Under the pieces are notes generated by a model. That model was not told the origin of the DNA. It ran no database searches and saw only the letters and a list, made by a program, of their open reading frames with translations. From assembly GCA_963691705.1 (NCBI GenBank), contig OY829543.1:26435523-26499522 (forward strand): a DNA stretch of 64,000 nucleotides. Direction: 5' to 3'. Positions 38,801 through 50,452 of the stretch are shown here, piece after piece; within the stretch, counting starts at the first letter, position 1, and every line of letters starts with the position of its first letter. Position numbers and translations under genes: made by a program. Origin of the DNA: Viola odorata (lineage: Eukaryota > Streptophyta > Magnoliopsida > Malpighiales > Violaceae).

Positions 38801-40107
38801 AGAGCCCTCATGCTCGTATCATCTCCTCCGTCTTCAAATGGATTCGTCCTCGAATCTGCGCGCACCATTCCTTTGCGAATGTCACACATAGTACCTACAT
38901 AGGAGAGATATGCATCAGTACTATGGAAAAGGGTTGGAAAATAACTGAAAGGTAACTCAAAGCGATGATGTGAAAATAAGTCTGTAGACTTCAAAAGACA
39001 AGGAATTTTCTCCCATGGGCGAAGAGTAGGCTTGGGAATTATTACATGAAATAACCCTAAACTACCCTTTACATAAGGCCTTGACCGCGGGCTTGAAGAG
39101 ATTGGCTTGGAGAGCTAGCGCAAGGCCTCGGATGGCTTAGGCGCGGGGACTTCATGGGATGCTAGGGTTGGCGCGCCTATTGTGCGCATGTCTTCTTGGT
39201 TTGCGAGGACTTGGCGCGACATTCCTCATATCTTGCGCGGCCTATCCATGAGGTCTTGACGTGGATACGAGTGAGAGCCCTCATGCTAGTATCATCTCCT
39301 CCCTCTTCAAATGGATTTGTCCTCGAATATGTGCGCTCCATTCCTTTGCGAATGTCACACAAAGTACCTACATAGGAGCGATATGCATCAGCACTATGGA
39401 AAAGGGTTGGAAAATAACTAAAAGGTAACTCAAAGCGATGATGTGAAAATAAGTCTGTAGACTTCAAAAGACAAGGAATTTTCTCCCATGGGCGAAGAGT
39501 AGGCTTGGGAATTATTACATGAAATAACCCTAAACCACCCTTCACTTAAGGCTTTGACCGCGGGCTTGAAGAGATTGGCTTGGAGAGCTAGCACAAGGCC
39601 TCGGATGGCTTAGGTGTGGGGACTTCATGGGATGCTAGGGTTGGCGCGCCTGGTGCACGCATGTCTTCATGGTTTACGAGGACTTGGCGTGGCATTCCTC
39701 ATGGCTTGCGCGGCCTATCCATGAGGTCTTCACGTGGATACGAGTGAGAGCACTCATGTTCGTATCATCTCCTCCTTCTTCAAATGGATTCGTCCTCGAA
39801 CCTGCGGGCTCCATTCCTTTGCGAATGTCACACAAAGTACCTACATAGGAGAGATATGCATCAGCACTATGGAAAAGGGTTGGAAAATAACTGAAAGGTA
39901 ACTCAAAGCGATGATGTGAAAATAAGTCTGTAGACTTCAAAAGACAAGGAATTTTCTCCCATGGGCGAAGAGTAGGCTTGGGAATTATTACATGAAATAT
40001 TCCTAAACCACCCTTCACTTAAGGCTTTGACCGCGGGCTTGAAGAGATTGGCTTGGAGAGCTAGCGCAAGGCCTCGGATGGCTTAGGCGTGGGGACTTCA
40101 TGGGATG
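35851..40107 (-). repeat. E B C D and E B A C D blocks
   Basis: Units are E (35851), B (36324), C (36797), D (37270), then E (37743), B (38216), A (38689), C (39162) and D (39635). The second run is the first with an A unit added. The D at 39635 carries the GAAATATTCC marker also seen at 33013 and 35378. The C at 39162 has GCGCCTATTGTG at its boundary where other C units have GCGCCTGTTGTG. Confidence 0.8.
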
Positions 40108-42945
40108 CTAGGGTTATCGCGCCTGGTGCGCGCATGACTTCATGGTTTGCGAGGACTTGGCGCGGCATTCCTCACGGCTGGCGCGCCCTATCCGTGAGGT
40201 CTTCACGTGGATACGAGTGAGAGCCCTCATGCTCGTATCATCTACTCCCTCTTCAAATGGATTCGTTCTCGAATCTGCGCGATCCATTCCTTTGCGAATG
40301 TCACACAAAGTACCTACATAGAAGAGATATGCATCAGCACTATGGAAAAGAGTTGGAAAATAACTAAATGGTAAATCAAAGCGATGATGGGAAAATAAGT
40401 CTGTAGACTTCAAAACACAAGGAATTTTCTCCCATGGGCGAAGAGTAGGCTTGGGAATTATTACATGAAATAACCCTAAACCACCCTTCACTTAAGGCTT
40501 TGACCGCGGGCTTGAAGAGATTGGCTTGGAGAGCTAGCGCAAGGCCTCAGATGGCTTAGGCGTGGGGACTTCATGGGATGCTAGGGTTGGCGCGCCTGGT
40601 GCGCGCATGACTTCATGGTTTGCGAGGACTTGGCGCCGCATTCCTCACGGCTGGCGCGGCCTATCCGTGAGGTCTTCACGTGGATACGAGTGAGAGCCCT
40701 CATGTTCGTATCATCTCCTCCCTCTTCAAATTGATTCGTCCTCGAATCTGCGCGCTACATTCCTTTGCGAATGTCACACAAAGTACCTACATAGAAGAGA
40801 TATGCATCAGCACTATGGAAAAGAGTTGGAAAATAACTAAATGGTAACTCAAAGCGATGATGGGAAAATAAGTCTGTAGACTTCAAAACACAAGGAATTT
40901 TCTCCCATGGGCGAAGAGTAGGCTTGGGAATTATTACATGAAATAACCCTAAACCACCCTTCACTTAAGGCTTTGACCGCGGGCTTGAAGAGATTGGCTT
41001 GGAGAGCTAGCGCAAGGCCTCAGATGGCTTAGGCGTGGGGACTTCATGGGATGCTAGGGTTGGCGCGCCTGGTGCGCGCATGACTTCATGGTTTGCGAGG
41101 ACTTGGCGCCGCATTCCTCACGGCTGGCGCGGCCTATCCGTGAGGTCTTCACGTGGATACGAGTGAGAGCCCTCATGTTCGTATCATCTCCTCCCTCTTC
41201 AAATGGATTCGTCCTCGAATCTGCGCGCTACATTCCTTTGTGAATGTCACACATAGTTCCTACATAGGAGAGATATGCATCAATACTATGGAAAAGGGTT
41301 GGAAAATAACTGAAAGGTAACTCAAAGCGATGATGTGAAAATAAGTCTGTAGACTTCTAAAGACAAGGAATTTTCTCCCATGGGCGAAGAGTAGGCTTGG
41401 AAATTATTACATGAAATAACCCTAAACTACCCTTTACATAAGGCCTTGACCGCGGGCTTGAAGAGATTGGCTTGGAGAGCTAGCGCAAGGCCTCGGATGG
41501 CTTAGGCCCGGGGACTTCATGGGATGCTTGGGTTGGCGCGCCTGGTGCGCGCATGACTTCATGGTTTGCGAGGACTTGGCCCGACATTCCTCATGTCTTG
41601 CGCGGCCTATCAATGAGGTCTTCTCGTGGATACGAGTGAGAGCCCTCATGCTCGTATCATCTCCTCCCTCTTCAATTGGATTCGTCCTCGAATCTGCGCG
41701 CACCATTCCTTTGCGAATGTCACACATAGTACCTACATAGGAGAGATATGCATCAGTACTATGGAAAAGGGTTGAAAAATAACTGAAAGGTAACTCAAAG
41801 CGATGATGTGAAAATAAGTCTGTAGACTTCAAAAGACAAGGAATTTTCACCCATGGGCGAAGAGTAGGCTTGGGAATTAGTACATGAAATAACCCTAAAC
41901 TACCCTTTACTTAAGGCCTTGACCGCGGGCTTGAAGAGATTGGTTTGGAGAGCTAGCGCAAGGCCTCGGATGGCTTAGGCGCGGGGACTTCATGGGATGC
42001 TAGGGTTGGCGCGCCTGGTGCGCGCATGACTTCATGGTTTGCGAGGACTTGGCCCGACATTCCTCATTTCTTGCGCGCCCTATCCATGAGGTCTTCTCAT
42101 GGATACGAGTGAGAGCCCTCATGCTCGTATCATCTACTCCCTCTTCAAATGGATTCGTCCTCGAACCTGCGCGCTCCATTCCTTTGCGAATGTCACACAA
42201 AGTACCTACATAGGAGAGATATGCATCAGCACTATGGAAAAGGGTTGGAAAATAACTAAAAGGTAACTCAAAGCGATGATGTGAAAATAAGTCTGTAGAC
42301 TTCAAAAGACAAGGAATTTTCTCCCATGGGCGAAGAGTAGGCTTGGGAATTATTACATGAAATAACCCTAAACCACCCTTCACTTAAGGCTTTGACCGCG
42401 GGCTTGAATAGATTGGCTTGGAGAGCTAGCACAAGGCCTCGGATGGCTTAGGTGTGGGGACTTCATAGGATGCTAGGGTTGGCGCGCCTGGTGCACGCAT
42501 GTCTTCATGGTTTACGAGGACTTGGCGCGGCATTCCTCATGGCTTGCGCGGCCTATCCATGAGGTCTTCACGTGGATACGAGTGAGAGCCCTCATGTTCG
42601 TATCATCTCCTCCCTCTTCAAATGGATTCGTCCTCGAACCTGCGGGCTCCATTCCTTTGCGAATGTCACACAAAGTACCTACATAGGAGAGATATGCATC
42701 AGCACTATGGAAAAGGGTTGGAAAATAACTGAAAGGTAACTCAAAGCGATGATGTGAAAATAAGTCTGTAGACTTCAAAAGACAAGGAATTTTCTCCCAT
42801 GGGCGAAGAGTAGGCTTGGGAATTATTACATGAAATAACCCTAAACCACCCTTCACTTAAGGCTTTGACCGCGGGCTTGAAGAGATTGGCTTGGAGAGCT
42901 AGCGCAAGGCCTCGGATGGCTTAGGCGTGGGGACTTCATGGGATG
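40108..42945 (-). repeat. 6-unit higher-order repeat, copy 1
   Basis: Order is E (40108), B/E mosaic (40581), B (41054), A (41527), A/C mosaic (42000) and D (42473). Private markers are GGTAAATCAAAG near 40371, CAAATTGATTCG near 40726, GGCCCGGGGACTTC near 41506 and TTCATAGGATG near 42461. All recur 2838 bp later. Confidence 0.93.
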
Positions 42946-45783
42946 CTAGGGTTATCGCGCCTGGTGCGCGCATGACTTCATGGTTTGCGAGGACTTGGCG
43001 CGGCATTCCTCACGGCTGGCGCGCCCTATCCGTGAGGTCTTCACGTGGATACGAGTGAGAGCCCTCATGCTCGTATCATCTACTCCCTCTTCAAATGGAT
43101 TCGTTCTCGAATCTGCGCGATCCATTCCTTTGCGAATGTCACACAAAGTACCTACATAGAAGAGATATGCATCAGCACTATGGAAAAGAGTTGGAAAATA
43201 ACTAAATGGTAAATCAAAGCGATGATGGGAAAATAAGTCTGTAGACTTCAAAACACAAGGAATTTTCTCCCATGGGCGAAGAGTAGGCTTGGGAATTATT
43301 ACATGAAATAACCCTAAACCACCCTTCACTTAAGGCTTTGACCGCGGGCTTGAAGAGATTGGCTTGGAGAGCTAGCGCAAGGCCTCAGATGGCTTAGGCG
43401 TGGGGACTTCATGGGATGCTAGGGTTGGCGCGCCTGGTGCGCGCATGACTTCATGGTTTGCGAGGACTTGGCGCCGCATTCCTCACGGCTGGCGCGGCCT
43501 ATCCGTGAGGTCTTCACGTGGATACGAGTGAGAGCCCTCATGTTCGTATCATCTCCTCCCTCTTCAAATTGATTCGTCCTCGAATCTGCGCGCTACATTC
43601 CTTTGCGAATGTCACACAAAGTACCTACATAGAAGAGATATGCATCAGCACTATGGAAAAGAGTTGGAAAATAACTAAATGGTAACTCAAAGCGATGATG
43701 GGAAAATAAGTCTGTAGACTTCAAAACACAAGGAATTTTCTCCCATGGGCGAAGAGTAGGCTTGGGAATTATTACATGAAATAACCCTAAACCACCCTTC
43801 ACTTAAGGCTTTGACCGCGGGCTTGAAGAGATTGGCTTGGAGAGCTAGCGCAAGGCCTCAGATGGCTTAGGCGTGGGGACTTCATGGGATGCTAGGGTTG
43901 GCGCGCCTGGTGCGCGCATGACTTCATGGTTTGCGAGGACTTGGCGCCGCATTCCTCACGGCTGGCGCGGCCTATCCGTGAGGTCTTCACGTGGATACGA
44001 GTGAGAGCCCTCATGTTCGTATCATCTCCTCCCTCTTCAAATGGATTCGTCCTCGAATCTGCGCGCTACATTCCTTTGTGAATGTCACACATAGTTCCTA
44101 CATAGGAGAGATATGCATCAATACTATGGAAAAGGGTTGGAAAATAACTGAAAGGTAACTCAAAGCGATGATGTGAAAATAAGTCTGTAGACTTCTAAAG
44201 ACAAGGAATTTTCTCCCATGGGCGAAGAGTAGGCTTGGAAATTATTACATGAAATAACCCTAAACTACCCTTTACATAAGGCCTTGACCGCGGGCTTGAA
44301 GAGATTGGCTTGGAGAGCTAGCGCAAGGCCTCGGATGGCTTAGGCCCGGGGACTTCATGGGATGCTTGGGTTGGCGCGCCTGGTGCGCGCATGACTTCAT
44401 GGTTTGCGAGGACTTGGCCCGACATTCCTCATGTCTTGCGCGGCCTATCAATGAGGTCTTCTCGTGGATACGAGTGAGAGCCCTCATGCTCGTATCATCT
44501 CCTCCCTCTTCAATTGGATTCGTCCTCGAATCTGCGCGCACCATTCCTTTGCGAATGTCACACATAGTACCTACATAGGAGAGATATGCATCAGTACTAT
44601 GGAAAAGGGTTGAAAAATAACTGAAAGGTAACTCAAAGCGATGATGTGAAAATAAGTCTGTAGACTTCAAAAGACAAGGAATTTTCACCCATGGGCGAAG
44701 AGTAGGCTTGGGAATTAGTACATGAAATAACCCTAAACTACCCTTTACTTAAGGCCTTGACCGCGGGCTTGAAGAGATTGGTTTGGAGAGCTAGCGCAAG
44801 GCCTCGGATGGCTTAGGCGCGGGGACTTCATGGGATGCTAGGGTTGGCGCGCCTGGTGCGCGCATGACTTCATGGTTTGCGAGGACTTGGCCCGACATTC
44901 CTCATTTCTTGCGCGCCCTATCCATGAGGTCTTCTCATGGATACGAGTGAGAGCCCTCATGCTCGTATCATCTACTCCCTCTTCAAATGGATTCGTCCTC
45001 GAACCTGCGCGCTCCATTCCTTTGCGAATGTCACACAAAGTACCTACATAGGAGAGATATGCATCAGCACTATGGAAAAGGGTTGGAAAATAACTAAAAG
45101 GTAACTCAAAGCGATGATGTGAAAATAAGTCTGTAGACTTCAAAAGACAAGGAATTTTCTCCCATGGGCGAAGAGTAGGCTTGGGAATTATTACATGAAA
45201 TAACCCTAAACCACCCTTCACTTAAGGCTTTGACCGCGGGCTTGAATAGATTGGCTTGGAGAGCTAGCACAAGGCCTCGGATGGCTTAGGTGTGGGGACT
45301 TCATAGGATGCTAGGGTTGGCGCGCCTGGTGCACGCATGTCTTCATGGTTTACGAGGACTTGGCGCGGCATTCCTCATGGCTTGCGCGGCCTATCCATGA
45401 GGTCTTCACGTGGATACGAGTGAGAGCCCTCATGTTCGTATCATCTCCTCCCTCTTCAAATGGATTCGTCCTCGAACCTGCGGGCTCCATTCCTTTGCGA
45501 ATGTCACACAAAGTACCTACATAGGAGAGATATGCATCAGCACTATGGAAAAGGGTTGGAAAATAACTGAAAGGTAACTCAAAGCGATGATGTGAAAATA
45601 AGTCTGTAGACTTCAAAAGACAAGGAATTTTCTCCCATGGGCGAAGAGTAGGCTTGGGAATTATTACATGAAATAACCCTAAACCACCCTTCACTTAAGG
45701 CTTTGACCGCGGGCTTGAAGAGATTGGCTTGGAGAGCTAGCGCAAGGCCTCGGATGGCTTAGGCGTGGGGACTTCGTGGGATG
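42946..45783 (-). repeat. 6-unit higher-order repeat, copy 2
   Basis: Units are at 42946, 43419, 43892, 44365, 44838 and 45311. Every private marker of copy 1 that I checked is present at the exact 2838-bp offset, and I found no difference between the copies. This is the most recent large duplication visible in the window, or an assembly duplicate. Confidence 0.93.
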
Positions 45784-47202
45784 CTAGGGTTGGCGCGCCT
45801 GGTACGCGCATGACTTCATGGTTTGCGAGGACTTGGCGCGACATTCCTCACGGCTGGAGCGGCCTATCCATGAGGTCTTGACGTGGATACGAGTGACAGC
45901 CCTCATGCTAGTATCATCTCCTCCCTCTTCAAATGGATTTGTCCTCGAATCTGCGCGCTCCATTCCTTTGCGAATGTCACACAAAGTACCTACATAGGAG
46001 AGATATGCATCAGCACTATGGAAAAGGGTTGGAAAATAACTGAAAGGTAACTCAAAGCGATGATGTGAAAATAAGTCTGTAGACTTCTAAAGACAAGGAA
46101 TTTTCTCCCATGGGCGAAGAGTAGGCTTGGGAATTATTACATGAAATAACCCTAAACCACCCTTCACTTAAGGCATTGACCGCGGGCTTGAAGAGATTGG
46201 CTTGGAGAGCTAGCGCAAGGCCTCGGATGGCTTAGGCGCGGGGACTTCATGGGATGCTAGGGTTGGCGCGCCTGTTGTGCGCATGTCTTCTTGGTTTGCG
46301 AGGACTTGGCGCGACATTCCTCATATCTTGCGCGGCCTATCCATGAGGTCTTGACGTGGATACGAGTGAGAGCCCTCATGCTAGTATCATCTCCTCCCTC
46401 TTCAAATGGATTTGTCCTCGAATATGCGCGCTCCATTCCTTTGCGAATGTCACACAAAGTACCTACATAGGAGAGATATGCATCAGCACTATGGAAAAGG
46501 GTTGGAAAATAACTAAAAGGTAACTCAAAGCGATGATGTGAAAATAAGTCTGTAGACTTCAAAAGACAAGGAATTTTCTCCCATGGGCGAAGAGTAGGCT
46601 TGGGAATTATTACATGAAATAACCCTAAACCACCCTTCACTTAAGGCTTTGACCGCGGGCTTGAAGAGATTGGCTTGGAGAGCTAGCACAAGGCCTCGGA
46701 TGGCTTAGGTGTGGGGACTTCATGGGATGCTAGGGTTGGCGCGCCTGGTGCACGCATGTCTTCATGGTTTACGAGGACTTGGCGCGGCATTCCTCATGGC
46801 TTGCGCGGCCTATCCATGAGGTCTTCACGTGGATACGAGTGAGAGCCCTCATGTTCGTATCATCTCCTCCCTCTTCAAATGGATTCGTCCTCGAACCTGC
46901 GGGCTCCATTCCTTTGCGAATGTCACACAAAGTACCTACATAGGAGAGATATGCATCAGCACTATGGAAAAGGGTTGGAAAATAACTAAAAGGTAATTTA
47001 AAGCGATGATGTGAAAATAAGTCTGTAGACTTCAAAAGACAAAGATTTTTCTCCCATGGGCGAAGAGTAGGCTTGGGAATTATTACATGAAATAACCCTA
47101 AACCACCCTTCACTTAAGGCTTTGACCGCGGGCCTGAAGAGATTGGCTTGGAGTACTAGCGCAAGGCCTCGGATGGCTTAGGCGTGGGGACTTCATGGGA
47201 TG
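45784..47202 (-). repeat. B/F, C and D units
   Basis: Units start at 45784 (B-like front changing to the F state GAGTGACAGCCC), 46257 (C) and 46730 (D). The D unit has AAAGGTAATTTAAAG near 46989 and ACAAAGATTTTTC near 47039, states that recur in the D units at 57070, 59905 and 61321. From here on F and G states become common. Confidence 0.8.
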
Positions 47203-49094
47203 CTAGGGTTGGCGCGCCTGGTGCGCGCATGACTTCATGGTTTGCGAGGACTTGGCGCGACATTCCTCATGTCTTGCGCGGCCTATCCATGAGGTCTTGA
47301 CGTGGATACGAGTGACAGCCCTCATGCTAGTATCATCTCCTCCCTCTTCAAATGGATTTGTCCTCGAATCTGCGCGCTCCATTCCTTTGTGAATGTCACA
47401 CAAAGTACCTACATAGGAGAGATATGCATCAGCACTATGGAAAAGGGTTGGAAAATAACTGAAAGGTAACTCAAAGCGATGATGTGAAAATAAGTCTGTA
47501 GACTTAAGAAGACAAGGAATTTTCTCCCATGGGCGAAGAGTAGGCTTGGGAATTATTACATGAAATAACCCTAAACCAACCTTCACTTAAGGCTTTGACC
47601 GCGGGCTTGAAGATATTGGCTTGGAGAGCTAGCGCAAGGCCTCGGATGGCTTAGGCGTGGGGACTTCGTGGGATGCTAGGGTTGGCGCGCCTGGTGCGCG
47701 CATGACTTCATGGTTTGCGAGGACTTGGCGCGGCATTCCTCACGGCTGGCGCGGCATATCCGTGAGGTCTTCACGTGGATACGAGTGAGAGCCCTCATGC
47801 TCGTATCATCTACTCCCTCTTCAAATGGATTCGTTCTCGAATCTGCGCGCTCCATTCCTTTGCTAATGTCACACAAAGTACCTACATAGAAGAGATATGC
47901 ATCAGCACTATGGAAAAGGGTTGGAAAATAACTGAAAGGTAACTCAAAGCGATGATGTGAAAATAAGTCTGTAGACTTCAAAAGACAAGGAATTTTCTCC
48001 CATGGGCGAAGAGTAGGCTTGGGAATTATTACATGAAATAACCCTAAACCACCCTTCACTTAAGGCTTTGACCGCGGACTTGAAGAGATTGGCTTGGAGA
48101 TCTAGCGCAAGGCCTCGGATGGCTTAGGCGTGGGGACTTCATGGGATGCTAGGGTTGGCGCGCCTGGTGCGCGCATGACTTCATGGTTTGCGAGGACTTG
48201 GCGCGGCATTCCTCACGGCTGGCGCGCCCTATCCGTGAGGTCTTCACGTGGATACGAGTGAGAGCCCTCATGCTCGTATCATCTACTCCCTCTTCAAATG
48301 GATTCGTTCTCGAATCTGCGGGATCCATTCCTTTGCGAATGTCACACAAAGTACCTACATAGAAGAGATATGCATCAGCACTATGGAAAAGAGTTGGAAA
48401 ATAACTAAATGGTAACTCAAAGCGATGATGGGAAAATAAGTCTGTAGACTTCAAGACACAAGGAATTTTCTCCCATGGGCGAAGAGTAGGCTTGGGAATT
48501 ATTACATGAAATAACCCTAAACCACCCTTCACTTAAGGCTTTGACCGCGGGCTTGAAGACATTGGCTTGGAGAGCTAGCGCAAGGCCTCGGATGGCTTAG
48601 GTGTGGGGACTTCATGGGATGCTAGGGTTGGCGCGCCTGGTGCACGCATGTCTTCATGGTTTGCGAGGACTTGGCGCGGCATTCCTCACGGCTGGCGCGG
48701 CCTATCCGTGAGGTCTTCACATGGATACGAGTGAGAGCCCTCATGCTCGTATCATCTACTCCCTCTTCCATTGGATTCGTCCTCGAATCTGCGGGCTCCA
48801 TTCCTTTGCGAATGTCACACAAAGTACCTACATAGGAGAGATATGCATCAGCACTATGGAAAAGGGTTGGAAAATAACTAAAATGTAATTCAAAGCGATG
48901 ATGTGAAAATAAATCTGTAGACTTCAAAAGACAAGGATTTTTCTCCCATGGGCGAAGAGTAAGCTTGGGAATTATTACATGAAATAACCCTAAACTACCC
49001 TTTACTTAAGGCCTTGACCGTGGGCCTGAAGAGATTGGCTTGGAGAGCTAGCGTAAGGTCTCGGATGGCTTAGGCGCGGGGACTTCATGGGATA
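47203..49094 (-). repeat. F G E E/D block, copy 1 of a 3720-bp-offset duplication
   Basis: Units are F (47203), G (47676), E with CTGCGGGATCC (48149) and an E/D mosaic (48622). All recur at 50923, 51396, 51869 and 52342. Shared private markers include GACTTAAGAAGAC near 47500, CCAACCTTCAC near 47576, GGCGCGGCATATCC near 47749 and CTTCAAGACACAAGG near 48450. The first part of the unit at 47203 is not shared with 50923, so the duplication starts inside the unit. Confidence 0.9.
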
Positions 49095-50452
49095 CTAGGG
49101 TTGCGCCAGGTGCGCGCATGTCTTCATGGTTTGCGAGGACTTGGCCCGACATTCCTCATGTCTTGCGCGGCCTATCCATGAGGTCTTCACGTGGATACGA
49201 GTGAGAGCCCTCATGCTCGTATCATCTCCTCCCTCTACAAATGGATTCGTCCTCGAATCAGCGCGCTCCATTCCTTTGCGAATGTCACACATAGTACCTA
49301 CATAGGAGAGATATGCATCAGTACTATGGAAAAGGGTTGGAAAATAACTGAAAGGTAACTCAAAGCGATGATGTGAAAATAAGTCTGTAGACTTCTAAAG
49401 ACAAGGAATTTTCTCCCATGGGCGAAGAGTAGGCTTGGGAATTATTACATGAAATAACCCTAAACCACCCTTCACTTAAGGCTTTGACCGCGGTCTTGAA
49501 GAGATTGGCTTGGAGAGCTAGCGCAAGGCCTCGGATGGCTTAGGCGCGGGGACTTAATGGGATGCTAGGGTTGGCGCGCCTGTTGTGCGCATGTCTTCTT
49601 GGTTTGCGAGGACTTGGCGCGACATTCCTCATATCTTGCGCGGCCTATCCATGATGTCTTGACGTGGATACGAGTGAGAGCCCTCATGCTAGTATCATCT
49701 CCTCACTCTTCAAATGGATTTGTCCTCGAATATGCGCGCTCCATTCCTTTGCGAATGTCACACAAAGTACCTACATAGGAGAGATATGCATCAGCACTAT
49801 GGAAAAGGGTTGGAAAATAACTAAAAGGTAACTCAAAGCGATGATGTGAAAATAAGTCTGTAGACTTCAAAAGACAAGGAATTTTCTCCCATGGGCGAAG
49901 AGTAGGCTTGGGAATTATTACATGAAATAACCCTAAACCACCCTTCACTTAAGGCTTTGACCGCGGGCTTGAAGAGATTGGCTTGGAGAGCTAGCACAAG
50001 GCCTCGGATGGCTTAGGTGTGGGGACTTCATGGGATGCTAGGGTTGGCGCGCCTGGTGCACGCATGTCTTCATGGTTTACAAGGACTTGGCGCGGCATTC
50101 CTCATGGCTTGCGCGGCCTATCCATGAGGTCTTCACGTGGATACGAGTGAGAGCCCTCATGTTCGTATCATCTCCTCCCTCTTCAAATGGATTCGTCCCC
50201 GAACCTGCGGGCTCCATTCCTTTGCGAATGTCACACAAAGTACCTACATAGGAGAGATATGCATCAGCACTATGGAAAAGGGTTGGAAAATAAGATTTTT
50301 CTCCCATGGGCGAAGAGTAAGCTTGGGAATTATTACATGAAATAACCCTAAACTACCCTTTACTTAAGGCCTTGACCGTGGGCCTGAAGAGATTGGCTTG
50401 GAGAGCTAGCGTAAGGTCTCGGATGGCTTAGGCGCGGGGACTTCATGGGATA
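49095..50452 (-). repeat. A/F (470 bp), C and short D (415 bp) units
   Basis: The unit at 49095 has GGTTGCGCCAGG at its boundary, 3 bp shorter than usual, and CTCTACAAATGG. The C unit at 49565 has several private bases (GATGTCTTGAC, CCTCACTCTTC). The D unit at 50038 is only 415 bp because 58 bp are missing at about 50293, where GGTTGGAAAATAA is joined directly to GATTTTTCTCCC. Confidence 0.9.

Noticed and set aside
41519..41740. Plus-strand open frame, repeated at 44357-44578 and in part at 52821 and 54712
   Set aside because: It is antisense to the main frame of the unit and is open only because of a few local substitutions; the copies are from duplicated units.
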